DNA of 64,000 bases from NCBI RefSeq assembly GCF_018294505.1, contig NC_057801.1, forward strand, positions 431,990,741-432,054,740, in the 5' to 3' direction. This document shows, piece after piece, positions 10,173-21,513 of this stretch. The position numbers and the translations under genes are program-made. A model generated the notes under the pieces. It was given only the letters and a program-made list of their open reading frames with translations, did not search any database and was not told the origin of the DNA. Each line of letters begins with the position of its first letter. Position 1 is the first letter of the stretch. This DNA comes from Triticum aestivum. Taxonomy: Eukaryota > Streptophyta > Magnoliopsida > Poales > Poaceae.

Positions 10173-12974
10173 ATGGTTTCTGGCGGAGTTCTGGTCGAGG
10201 GCCGCGAGATCCGTCTCGACGCGCTCATGTTCATCGCCGACGACTCCGCTTGGCTCCAGGAGGCTGCACACGACATCGACGCACTTCCCGTCCGCGGGGC
10301 AACACACTTTCGCGCGTGTGTCCTCGGTGTCCTGCTGCGGCAACCGTCGGCTCCGTATCGGTCGACTCCTGTGTCATCCTCTCTCCCTGTCTCCTGCCAG
10401 CGCAAGAGCTCTGGTCGGTGGAGGCTTCAGCGGTGGGTGAGACACGCAGTGGCTCGCCAATCAGCCACCACCCAAGTCGCGGTGATCGAGCCCGACGAAT
10501 CTCTCTACGGCCTGTTCGATCTGTCGACTGGCTCCATAGAGACTGCATCCGAATGCGACAACAGTGATCCAGCTGCGGAGGTCCTGATGGTCAATGGGCC
10601 TCGTAGTCCTCCTGGCTTCCCTCGCACCGACGGAGCGGACGATGGAGGCGACCATGCTCAGGTCCATGAGGAGTATCAACCCGAGCCACTCACTTCTCTA
10701 CAAAGAGAAGATCTTCGCCGCCGGAATATGGATGCTCTGCATACTCCCATCGTAGGAGAAACCCCCGAGGCTCGTGCCTTGGAGGATGCACGTTTGGCCA
10801 ACTTGGCTGAACGCACTCGACTGGAGAACCTCTAGCAAGCACTCGACGACCGTGCGCGGCAACGAGTAGCAGACTCCAGTCGACGTCAACTCTTTCCGCC
10901 GCCGACTCAGGTATATCGAACCCCAATTCAGAATCTAGCAGCTGTAGCCCGTATAGCAGAGTCAGTTCATCCCTCTCAGTCAGAGGCTGGTAGAGGCTTG
11001 ATGCAGATCAGAGATTTGCTCCGGGCAGCAGGAGATCAGAATTCAGCTGTGTCACAGCCACGCAATAGAATTCACAGTCGATCCGTCGCTGCGAATACAG
11101 TTCAGTCGGCTCATAGCCCAAGATCGCCTCCGCGGCGTGAGGGACGTGGGGGTCGACGTGATCAATATGATGACCGATTCGATCGCGATGATCGGCGTCG
11201 AGTGCCCACTCCTCCCCCAAGGGGTGGGTCTTACGCCCCTTGGCAACAAGATGACAGACGCCAGCACAGTGTTGGGCGAAGAGCTCCGGTCGACCCCAGG
11301 GAACCGGGCTTTGATGCGAGATCCATTATCGTGCAAGGTCTGGTCGACCGGAACAGAGCTCAACATGAAGGCCATGACAGAGATGCGCCCACCAGCAGCA
11401 GGGTTCATGTTTCAGGACCATAGTGTTTTAGCAGAGCCATCAGAGCCGCAGTGATCCCTCCCAACTTCAGGTTGGCGACTGGGGTGAGTAAGTTCACCGG
11501 TGAGTCCAAGCCCGATACTTGGCTTGAGGACTACCGAGTGGCTGTTCAGATTGGCGGTGGCAATGATGAAGTAGCCATGAAACACCTACCGCTTATGCTG
11601 GAGGGCTCGGCCAGAGCCTGGCTGAATTAATTGGCACCTAGCAGCATTTACACTTGGGAGGATCTTGCCCGAGTGTTTGTCAGGACATTTGAAGGAACTT
11701 GCAAGCGACCAGCAGGTTTGACCGAGCTGCAAGTCTGCGTGCAAAAGTCGAATGAGACCTTGAGAGATTACATCCAGAGGTGGATCACGTTGCATCATAC
11801 AGTGGAGAATGTATCTGACCACCAAGCAGTATGTGCCTTCAAGGAAGGCGTTAAGAACAGAGAGTTGAGTATGAAGTTTGGTCGGACCAGAGACATGACC
11901 CTGAGTTGAATGATGGAGATTGCCAACAAATATGCCATTGGTGAAGAAGAGGATCGACTTCGGAGTGGCAAGTACAAGACGAGCCAGTCGGAAAAAGGAA
12001 ACTCCAGTTGGAAGCAGAAGTGGAAAGCCGAGCCAGCTGCTCCTGGAGAAGCCCTGGCCGTGACTCAGGGCAAGTTCAAAGGGAAGCCCAAAGGATCCTG
12101 GAACCCCAAGAAGGTGAAGGATAAGGAAGGAAACGATGTGATGGATTTTCCATGCCACATCCACACGAAGAAAGACGAAGAGGGTAATTTCATTTACCCG
12201 AAACATACCACTCGCCAGTGCCGGCTCTTAATCCAGAAGTTTCAAGGAAAACAGCCCAAGGATAAGGAAAAGGAGTCGGACAAGGCTGAAGACAAAGAGG
12301 ATAGTGATGAAGGTTACCCCCATGTCAATTCCACCCTGATAATTTTTGCTGATGTGGAGAGCAAAAGTCGACTGAAAGTTATCAACCGTGAGGTGAATAT
12401 GGTTGCTCCGGCGACACCCAGCTATCTGAAATGGTCTCAGACCGCCCTTACATTCGACCAGTCTGATCACCCGACACACATAGCCACCCCTAGGAGGCAA
12501 GCTTTGGTGGTCGACCCAGTCATCGAAGGCACTCGACTGACTAAGGTTCTGATGGATGGTGGCAGTGGATTGAATATATTGTATGCGGAGACGCTAAAGG
12601 GAATGGGCATTCCGATGTCCAGACTCAGTTCCAGCAACATGAGTTTCCATGGAGTCATTCCTGGGAAAAAGGCTGAATCACTCGACCAAATTGCTCTTGA
12701 TGTGGTTTTCGGCGATTCAAAGCATTTCCACAAAGAAAAGTTAACATTTGAAGTTGTGGATTTCCAGAGTGCTTATCACGCCATTTTAGGCAGGCCAACT
12801 TATGCACGATTCATGGCTCGACCATGTTACGTATACCTCAAATTGAAGATGCCTGGTCCCAAAGGGGTGATCACCATCACTCGCAATCGGAAAAAGGCAG
12901 AAGAGTGCTATCGCCGATGCTCAGATGGCAGTGGTAGAGCTACAGGAATACCAGAAAACCGCAGATCTGAGTGA
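10173..12974 (+). pseudogene. Gypsy-1 gag and protease, broken
   Basis: One reading frame runs from ATG 10173 to TGA 12972 but is interrupted by TAG 10833, TAG 11421, TAA 11628 and TGA 11907. The first part is a variable leader rich in Arg, Pro and Asp; the retrotransposon gag domain follows (about 11480-11910, with WLEDYRVAVQIGG and FVRTFEGTCKRP). A basic linker comes next. The protease at about 12500-12850 has the active-site block LMDGGSGLNILY and later AILGRPTYARFMA. In working elements these give the particle shell and the enzyme that cuts the polyprotein. A frameshift near 12910 separates it from pol, which continues in another frame. Three of the four stops could have arisen by C-to-T change of a Gln or Arg codon. 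Confidence 0.85.
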
Positions 12975-15111
12975 TTTGTTGCGAGCCAAGAAGCCTGCTA
13001 CCGAATCAGCATTTCAGTCGTCTGGTGAGACAAAGCCTATTCACATCCACCCGACCGACCCCAATGCTGCTTCGACTCATATCTCAACAACACTCGACTC
13101 CAAATAGGAAGAAGCGCTCATCCAGTTCCTCCGTGAGAACTGGGACATCTTCTCATGGAAACCTGCTGACATTCCGGGTGTTCCCAGGGAGCTGGCTGAG
13201 CATCGCCTACGAGTCGACCCAAAGGTAAAACCTGTCAAGCAACATCTTCGACACTCTGCCATCCAGAAGAAAAAGGCCATTGGCGAAGAGGTGGCTCGGC
13301 TCCTGGCAGCAGAGTTTATCCGAGAGATTTACCACTCCGAGTGGCTCGCCAATGTTGTCATGGTCCCCAAGAAGGACAAGTCACTTCGCATGTGCATTGA
13401 TTTCAAACATATCAATCGGGCCTGCCCGAAAGATCATTTTCCTCTCCCTCACATCGACGAAATTGTCGACTCGACTGTGGGGTGTGAGAGATGATCTTTT
13501 TTAGACGCCTATTCCGGGTACCATCAGATCCGTCTGTACGGACCCGATGAGATCAAGACAGTTTTCATCACTCCATTCGGGTGCTTCTGCTATGTCACCG
13601 TGCCGTTCGGCCTCAAGAATGCCGGAGCCACGTTCATGAGGATGATTCAGAAGTGTTTACTCACTCAAATCAGTCAGAATGTGGAAGTGTACATGGATGA
13701 TATTGTGGTCAAGTCATGGAAGGGTTCCGACCTATTGACTGACCTAGCTGAAACATTTGCCAATCTCAGGAGGTATGATATCAAGCTTAATCCATCAAAG
13801 TGCACATTCGGAGTTCCTGGCAGAAAGTTACTCGGTGTTCTCGTTTCCGAACGAGGAATCAACGCCAACCCAGAAAAAGTTAGTACAATACTCCGGATGA
13901 AACGCCCTGTGCGTGTGCACGATGTCCAGAAGCTTACTGGATGCTTGGCCGTGTTAAGTCGATTCATCTCTCGCCTCGGTGAAAAGGCATTGCCTCTTTA
14001 CCGAGTGATGAAGAAGTCAAACAAGTTCAAGTGGACTCCGGAAGCTGATGCAGCGTTTGCAGAGCTAAAAGCTCTGCTCTCCACCCAGCCGGTGCTTGCT
14101 GCCCCAATCAGCAAAGAGCCTTTGTTGCTTTACATTGCAGCCACAGGACAAGTCGTCAGTACAGTGCTTACGGTCGAGCGGGAAGAAGAAGGGAAAGCCT
14201 TCAAAGTTCAGCGCCCTGTATATTATTTTTCTGAAGTACTGACCCCATCGAAGCAAAGATACCCTCATTATCAGAAGCTTGTGTATGGGATTTACAAGAC
14301 CATGAAGAAAGTTGCTCATTATTTCTCTGATCATTCCATTACAGTCGTCAGGGACGCCCCACTGTCAGAGATTCTGCATAACAGAGATCCAACTGGTCGA
14401 GTGGCAAAATGGGCGATTGAACTCCTTCCCCTTGATATCAAGTTTGAGGCAAAGAAAGCCATTAAGTCCCAAGCAGTAGCAGATTTCATCGCCGAGTGGA
14501 TTGAAGAAAGTTGCTCATTATTTCTTTGATTATTCCATTACAGTCGTCAGGGACGCCCCACTATCAGAGATTCTGCATAACAAAGATGCAACTGGTCGAG
14601 TGGCAAAATGGGCGATTGAACTCCTTCCCCTTGATATCAAGTTTGAGGCAAAGAAAGCCATTAAGTCCCAAGCAGTAGCAGATTTCATCGCCGAGTTGAT
14701 TGAACAACAGCAGCCGACTCAAGTTCACTCGGAGCACTGGACCATGTTCTTTGACGGTTCTAAGATGTTGAATGTTTCCGGTGCTGGGGTAGTATTGGTT
14801 TCCCCCCGAGGAGATAAGCTCAGATATGTGCTCCAGATTCACTTTGATTCCTCCAACAATGAAGCAGAATACGAGGCGCTTTTGTATGGGTTGCGCATGG
14901 CCATTTCACTCGGCGTCCGTCGCCTTATGGTTTATGGCGACTCAGATTTGGTGGTCAATCAGGTGATGAAGGAGTGGGACGTTAGAAGCCCAGCCATGAC
15001 TGGATACTGCAATGCAGTGAGAAAGCTTGAAAAGAAATTCGAAGGGATACTGTCCAGATCAACGAGCCCCGAGCGTGGAACACGGAGCTACTCCGCCCCT
15101 TTTATACTTAA
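12919..15111 (+). pseudogene. Gypsy-1 pol: reverse transcriptase and RNase H, integrase lost
   Basis: The frame opens near 12919 (ELQEYQKTADLSDLLRAKK). It has TAG 13105 and TGA 13492, then a reverse transcriptase with FLDAYSGYHQI, the VPFGLKNAGATF block and YMDD at 13690-13701. The connection domain reads RPVYYFSEVLTPSKQRYPHY. A 199-bp tandem duplication at 14303-14700 shifts the frame. RNase H follows with FFDGS, NNEAEYEALLYGL and VYGDSDLV, giving the expected Asp, Glu and Asp. At about 15055 the sequence jumps to INEPRAWNTELL, the usual last residues of pol, so integrase is missing by internal deletion. The product would copy RNA to DNA in the particle, but this copy cannot. Confidence 0.85.
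14303..14700 (+). repeat. 199-bp tandem duplication inside pol
   Basis: Two adjacent units start tgaagaaagttgctcattat at 14303 and 14502. They differ at a few bases, for example tctctgatcat against tctttgattat. 199 is not divisible by 3, so the duplication shifts the pol frame. Confidence 0.95.
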
Positions 15112-15279
15112 GTATTCACTCGGATGAGTTGTAATAAAAGTACTTCTGTAGTTTATTTATCAAAGACAAGAGCTTTATAATTTCCCCAGTGATTGTTGTT
15201 ACTTTTGTCCACATAAAGCAGTCCCCCAGTGGGTGGCTTAGCTGCGAATCCGTTTCGCCTAAGTTTGTATAAAAAAATC

Positions 15280-16495
15280 TTTGCCGAGTGGTGAGCCAGC
15301 CTCACACTCGGGGATTTAGCTACGAATCCGTTTCGCCTAAGTTCAACAAAATCCTACCAAGTTGTGAGCCAGCCTCCCACTCGGGGGCTTAGCTGCAGTC
15401 CAAGTACTCGCCTAAGTTCAACAAAATCCTACCGAGTGGTGAGCAAGCCTCCCACTCGGGGGCTTAGCTGCAGTCCAAATACTCGCCTAAGTTCAACAAA
15501 ATCCTACCGAGTGGTGAGCTAGCCTCCCACTCGGAGGCTTAGCTGCAGTCCAAGTACTCGCCTAAGTTTAAACAAAATCCTGCCGAGTGGTGAGCCAGCC
15601 TCCCACTCGGGGGCTTAGCTGCAGCATAGCGCTCGCCTAAGTACAAATACAACGTGCGCTCCGCAAGGAGGACGAGGTGCAGGTCGACTGCTACCCTCTC
15701 CTTCCGAGCTACGCCACAAATACAACGTGCGCTCCGCAAGGAGGACGAGGTGCAGGTCGACTGCTACCCTCTCCTTCCGAGCTACGCCACAAATACAACA
15801 TGCGCTGCGCAAGGAGGACGAGGTGCAGGTCGACTGCTACCCTCTCCTTCCGAGCTACGCCACAAATACAACGTGCAAGGTGCAGGTCGACTGCTACCCT
15901 CTCCTTCCGAGCTACGCCACAAATACAATGTGCGCTCCACAAGGAGGACAAGGTGCAGGTCGACTGCTACCCTCTCCTTCCGAGCTACGCCACAAACACA
16001 ACGTGCGACCCGCAAGGAGGACGAGGTGCAGGTCGACTGTTACCTTCTTCTTCAGAGGTACGCCACAGAAATCCTACCGAGTGGAGAGCAGACCTCCCAC
16101 TCGGGGGCTTAGCTGCAGCCTAGTGCTCGCCTAAGTTTTTTAAAATCCTACGGAGTGGAGAGCAGACCTCCCACTCGGGGGCTTAGCTGTAGCCCAGTGC
16201 TCGCCTAAGTTTATGAAAATCCTACTGAGTGGAGAGTAGACCTCCCACTCGGGGGCTTAGCTGCAGCCCAGTGCTCGCCTAAGTTTTTGAAAATCCTACC
16301 GAGTGGAGAGCAGACCTCCCACTCGGGGGCTTAGCTGCAGCCCAGTGCTCGCCTAAGTTTTTGAAAATCCTACCGAGTGGAGAGCAGACCTCCCACTCGG
16401 GGGCTTAGCTGCAGCCCAGTGCTCGCCTAAGTTTTTGAAAATCCTACCGAGTGGAGAGAAAGCTTTCCATTCAGGGGCTTAGCTGCGGCCCAGCG
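15280..16495 (+). repeat. Repeat array between pol and antisense gene
   Basis: Two interleaved repeat types. Type A (about 15280-15650 and 16065-16495, near 75 bp per unit) carries ccgagtgg, then ccactcggg and gcttagctgcag, then tcgcctaag; the two halves are inverted copies that could pair. Type B (about 15645-16065, 73 bp per unit where complete) carries gcaaggaggacgaggtgcag and ccctctccttccgagctacg. At least five type A units and five type B units are visible, some shortened. The type B block sits inside the type A array. No coding sense was found; the open frames come from repetition. Confidence 0.9.
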
Positions 16496-16762
16496 CCAGC
16501 CTAAAAATGACGAAGTGTAAGTCGATTGCAATATGTGCTTCATCCTTACCTGCAAAAGAGCATCTCAAACACCAGCGTATAGATGGAGCGAAAGACAATG
16601 TTCGTTCGGAGGCACATGCAAACATATTCAACATCAAATCCAAGTTCAGATAACATCTTACGGAACTAGAAGTGCTCAGACACTAAGCCTGTTAAAGTTT
16701 GTCGGTTACAAAAACCACTCGGCATACCGAGGCAAATTTAAAGCATCAAGCATAGAAGTTTT

Positions 16763-19700
16763 TTACCCCTCCTGTGGAGGGCTGGAAGGCACAACAAACT
16801 TGTCCAGGTCGATTCCATCTGTGATTCGAGTGGCAACAACGATGAAGGTCTCCATGAAGGATCAGAAGTCATGCTTCTTGGTATTGGCCACCTTGAGAGC
16901 TGCCAGCTTGTCCTCTCGCGCATCCTTGCAGTGAACACGAACCAGAGACAGAGCAACGTCGGCACCACACATGGCAGAAGACTTCTTCCATTCTTGAACT
17001 CGACTTGGAACTTCGTTCAGTCGAGTCATCAAAGACTCGAGGTCGTTCAGAAGTGTTTCTCCTGGCCAGAGTGTCGTGTCGATGCGCGATGTTCCAACCT
17101 TCAGTCTCGCAAGATAGTCAACCATGGCAGCAATGCGAGACTCGAGTCGGAGCACGTTCATGGCGGCTTCATCCTTCACAGGAGAGTTGATGGGATCCAA
17201 GCCAGTCTCCACTCGACTGGTCTCCTCTTCAAAGTTTTGGCAGAATTCTGTGGATACGGTCCGAGGATAAGCTAACATCCCTACAATAAGTCAGTGTTTA
17301 CCAGTCGGATATAAGGGGTTACCTTCGAGCATGAGGAACAACTTCTTGGCGAGCCCCCCCCCCTAGATAAACCTCTAAGTCGTTCTTCTTTCCCGCCAGC
17401 TCACTAGCCTTATCGCTCAAGGCTAACTTGTCATTTTTCAGTCGACTGGCATACTTGTTGGCTGTGTCGAGAGCAACTTTCAGACTGGTATTCTCCTCTT
17501 CAAGTTTGTTGATTGAAGACAACTTTTCTTCTGCGAGTTTGGTCTTTTTCGATGCTGCTTTCTGCGCCTCAGCGAGATCAAGATCCTTCTTCTTCAGAGA
17601 ATCCCTCAGTTTGTCTGCAAAATCACAGTGAGATCAAGCTCGGGAGTGGACAAGGAACAAAGGCAGTCGTCAAGATTCTCACCAAACATACCTTTTGCCT
17701 CCTCCTTCGCCTTCGTGAAGTTCTCCTAGACAAGCTTTAGATCAAGTTCGAGATGGATATGCTTGTTCTCCAACTCAGTATAACGAGCTGCAAGCTCGCA
17801 AGATTTTTGTGAAGAAACAATCAACAGACGTCAAAGATAGGTCACTTCCGAGTGACTAAGAAAAAAAAATCGTAGTATTTCTAAGACTACAGCCGAATCT
17901 AAATATTCAACTGTAGTCTCGGAGACTACACCCAGTGGGTGCACTCAGCGTGCCCCCACTAGTTCTATCAGCTAGAGTCGATCAGTCGACCAAAAAAGGC
18001 AGAAAGGCTAACCACCAACAGTTAGTCGCAGTTTCAAAAAAAAGGTGTTCTTCAGGCCGTAGTCGACTGCCAGCAGTCAACCACAGTCTCGGGGACTACA
18101 CCCAGTGGGTGCACTCAGCGTGCCCCCACCGGTTTATGATTCCATTCGACCAGATCGAGTAAAGAAAGTAATGAGAAAAAGCTCAAGACATAAAGACTAT
18201 GGTCAACTGCCAGCAGTCGACCATAGCCTTGGGGACTACACCCAGTGGGTGCACTCAGTGTGCCCCCACCAATCCAGAATCTCAATTGACACACCCAGTG
18301 GGTGTACGACAGATACTAAGATTTTCAGAAAGAAAAGTTTTTAGGTATCATATCCTAACAGAACAGGCGGTGATTGAGTAACCTGAACATTGCTCGAAGG
18401 GCTGAACTAATGTCATAAGCCGCTTAACTGGCGTCTCTAATCACCTTCACTTGCTCCATCATGACCCCTGCCTGGCGCATGGCTTCTTTAGCAGCGCTTG
18501 CCTGGTCTTCTGGGACGTGGTGGGTAGAGAAAAGTGAAGGCTGATCAGCACTCGACGACGAAGGGAGAGCACTCGTCAGCGGCACCACAAAGGATACGGT
18601 AGGCTGAGTGACGTTGTCCCCCTCCGCAACCAACGTCTCAGGTGCTGATACGACCTGAGCTGTCTTGCCAGCAGATGCTCTCCTATTCCTCCTCTGCCTC
18701 AGTGGTTCCTCGTCATCATCATCAGGAAGATCAATGATGATATTAGATGGAGCTGCAGAAAAGATCCAAAGTTAAAAATGAAGATCCTACCGACTGAAAA
18801 CGAAACTTCAAAGGTCATACCAGGGTTGGAAGTGACAACATCCTCCATTTCTTGATCTTCAGGTCTGGTCGAGGTATCAGAAGTAGCAGCACTGCAGTTT
18901 CAGAAATCAGTCGGTCAGCTAACGAATCGACCAAGAATAAATCCATGAGAAACAAGAAGACACAAGTTACGTCATTACCCAAAAATAGTGGGAATCACCA
19001 TCTTCATCTTCGGCAAGGCCTTCGTTGGCTTTGACGGCGCCACTCGAGATTGCTTCGGCACTTTCTCAGTCGGCGCCGGAGAGGTCGTCCGAGGACGCTT
19101 GGTCGACTGCACAACAGGCGCGGCCCCCTTGCCGCGCTCGACTGCAGGGTCATGGGCAAGCTTGGGTCTTCTTTCAGAACGGGGAGGCGCGACTTCCTTC
19201 TCCTCTTCCTCCTCCTCTTCCTCATCGGAGCCAGCATCTTCATCACCCTTATCGCCATCCGATTCCCACTCTTCTTGACTTTCACCTCCACTTCCTTCCT
19301 CCTCCTTGGTCTGTGCTTGCGCCCCATTGGGCAGCGAATACAACTCAGTGGTAGCCTGAAAGACAACAAACAAGACAAAAGTCAATCGACTGATCTGCAG
19401 CAAAACAGAATGGACGAAACATGATTACAGTCGGAGATAAGTGGTCATACCTTGTCTGGTTCATAAGACTGGTCGAGTGACGGGATCCTCCTGGCCCCAC
19501 GAGGGTTATCTTTGTTCCCTGTGATGGCAGTCATCCACCTCTCCCGTGTGGCGTGGTCGACCTCCTCTGGGTGGACCCGAGTGGTGTCTTCAGTACCAAA
19601 GTACAACCACATCGGGTGGCCCCGGTATTGGAGTGGCTGGATGCGCCGTCGAAGGAAAACCTCCAGAAGATCCATGCCAGTCACACCGTCGTGAACGAGT

Positions 19701-20488
19701 TGGACTACACGCTCCATCAACATTTTAACCTGAGCCTTCTCCTCTGGAAGCACTTTCAGAGAAGACGGCGTGTTCACTCGACTCATGGAGAAGGGAGGGA
19801 GCCCAGTCGACTGGTCTTGGCAATAGAACCAGGTCGACTGCCACCCTCTAACTGACTCGGGAAGGGTCATAGCTGGAAAAGCACTCTTACTCCTCATCTG
19901 GACCCCAAGTCCCCCACACATCTGGATTACTTGGGTTCTCTCATCATTCGGATTAGCCTTTTTCACCGTCTGAGAGCGACAAGTGAATATGTGTTTGAAA
20001 AGGCCCCAGTGTGGCTGACAACCCAAGAAGTTTTCGCACAAAGACACGACAGTGGCGAGATAGGCAATGGAGTTGGGTGTGAAGTGATGGAGTTGTGCCC
20101 CAAAGAAGTTCAGAAACCCCCGAAAGAAAAGATGCGGCAGCAGAGAAAACCCACGATCGACATGGGTGACTAAGAGGACACACTCACCCTCCTGAGGCTG
20201 AGGCTGCCACTCCGTCCCCGGAAGCCTTGCTGACCCGTGGGAGATCAGCCCTTCATTGGCCAGGTCATCGAGGTCCTTCTGGGTGATGGTCGAGCGGATC
20301 CAATCTCCCTGGATCCAGCCTTGCGGCAGGCTGGACCATGACGAAGAGCCGCCCCGACTGGTCGCTCTCCCCTTCGCCTTCGTCGTTTCCTTCTTCACCT
20401 GCTCCAAAGCCGCCGTCTTCTCCTTCACCATTGTCACCGACGAAGCAGGCACAGAGCAGCAGCGCGGAGCAGGTGGTGAGCGAAGCAA
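16763..20488 (-). CDS. Antisense multi-exon gene of gypsy-1 (Transposase_28-like N-terminus)
   Basis: Runs opposite to gag-pol. Exon 1 is 20488-19451, exon 2 19355-18979, exon 3 18891-18821 and exon 4 18752 onward; all junctions are GT-AG and keep phase, leaving 604 open codons to a TAA at 18426. Exon 1 begins with a Lys-rich segment (the second ATG, 20431, may be the true start), then WIRSTITQKDLDDL, HVDRGFSLLPHLFFRGFLNFF and STWFYCQD, the block I associate with the Pfam family called putative gypsy type transposon. Exon 2 is very acidic then basic (KRPRTTSPAP), suggesting a nuclear protein. Beyond the TAA the reading continues through coiled-coil exons (about 17810-17700, 17620-17325, 17278-16766) with more stops and a frame break in a G-run near 17360. 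Function unknown. Confidence 0.65.
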
Positions 20489-20551
20489 ATGAATCTAAGG
20501 ACGGAGGAGGGGAAAATGAGGGCGCACTGTTCAAAAACCCTCGCCCAGTGC

Positions 20552-20559
20552 CTTATATG
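20552..20559 (-). promoter_or_regulatory. TATA-like box for the antisense gene of gypsy-1
   Basis: On the minus strand ccatataagg lies about 65 bases before the first ATG (20488). The stretch between is free of stops in the gene's frame and Ser/Pro-rich, as in a short leader. A role as promoter is inferred from position. Confidence 0.5.
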
Positions 20560-20982
20560 GAGTCGCTCCCGAGTGGCTGACTGGTAGGCCCGGACAATTC
20601 TGTCAAATCCCGAAAGAGTCGCGCGTGCGATACGTGGCGAAAAAGGCGGCGCGGAAATCGAGGCGTCTCTGCCTTATCCCATCCGAGTACCGCGGCCTTC
20701 TCTGCTTCACGCGCTTCCCGAAATTCGGATCCCACTAAGTCCGCTAACAGCAGAGCAACTTGTCAGACAGAAGATTTCTTGCGATCCGTCGCTCGGAAAT
20801 CTCCAAGTTCATAAAGCTCACTCGACAGATATAAAGAATGGATCAAGGCGACTAAAAGAGAAGTTGACACCATCACTAAAAAGTCATTGATCCAGAGTAA
20901 GACACATTCACAGCACCAGAAAACAGGTCGGAAAGATTGTCAACTCCTTCCTCACTCAAACCTCGATCCATTCGGGGGCTAA

Positions 20983-21508
20983 TGATGAAGTTATGTACCT
21001 AGGGTAGGGTCATGGACCTGTCCAAGGTACCCTCCCCAAGGACATCTTTAGAAGAAACCGTCTTCCAGTCGATCTAGAGGGACTCCACTCGACGGACTTG
21101 AAGACACTCGACCATGAACACTCACTCGACCACCAGGAGTTCAAGAGCCACTCTGTATCCAAACGGTCTGTAATTAAGTAGTGTTTATGGTCATGATGAC
21201 ACTTTATATAAGGCGTTACCAGTAACGCCAGACCTTAATGTACTTTAAACCCTCCACTACGTGGGCTGGCTGGGGTCTTGGCATCTTCTATATAAGCCAC
21301 CCCCTCCATTGGCAGAAGGGTTCGCACCCTTGTAACTCATACGCATATAATCCAGTCGACCGCCTCTGGGCTCCGAGACGTAGGGCTGTTACTTCCACCG
21401 AGAAGGGCCCGAACTCGTAAATCTCTTGCGTATACAACTACTCCATAGCAAGGATCTTTCCTCTCCATACCTACCCCCTATTCTATTGTCAGTCTTAGTA
21501 CCACGACA
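20983..21508 (+). repeat. 3' LTR of gypsy-1
   Basis: Preceded by ttcgggggctaa, a polypurine-type tract. Ends CCACGACA, followed by the ATGGG target duplication. Confidence 0.95.
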
Positions 21509-21513
21509 ATGGG

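Larger units (their letters stand above)
9574..21508 (+). mobile_element. Gypsy-1: LTR retrotransposon with antisense gene
   Basis: Two 526-bp LTRs (9574-10099 and 20983-21508) start TGATGAAGT and end CCACGACA. ATGGG at 9569-9573 and 21509-21513 is a perfect target duplication. I count roughly 18 differences between the LTRs by eye. The order primer site, gag, protease, reverse transcriptase, RNase H is that of Gypsy elements; the integrase is missing. Between pol and the 3' LTR lie a 1.2-kb repeat array and a gene on the opposite strand. It sits inside the non-coding element at 7227-25288, so it is younger than that insertion. Gag-pol is inactive because of stops, a frameshift, a duplication and a deletion. 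Confidence 0.95.

Noticed and set aside
10102..10679. Several alternative frames at the start of gypsy-1 gag
   Set aside because: GC-rich sequence gives long chance frames on both strands; only the frame that continues into the gag domain is kept.
15600..16134. Overlapping frames of 130-150 codons in several registers, both strands
   Set aside because: They arise from the tandem repeat array, whose units happen to lack stops; no domain and no start context.
15280..16495. CRISPR-like array of repeats
   Set aside because: Units are contiguous 73-75 bp repeats with no unique spacers, in a plant retrotransposon.
18988..19424. Plus-strand frames opposite the antisense gene exon 2
   Set aside because: They mirror the acidic Glu-rich exon read backwards (Ser/Phe-rich); the minus strand has the splice sites and phase.
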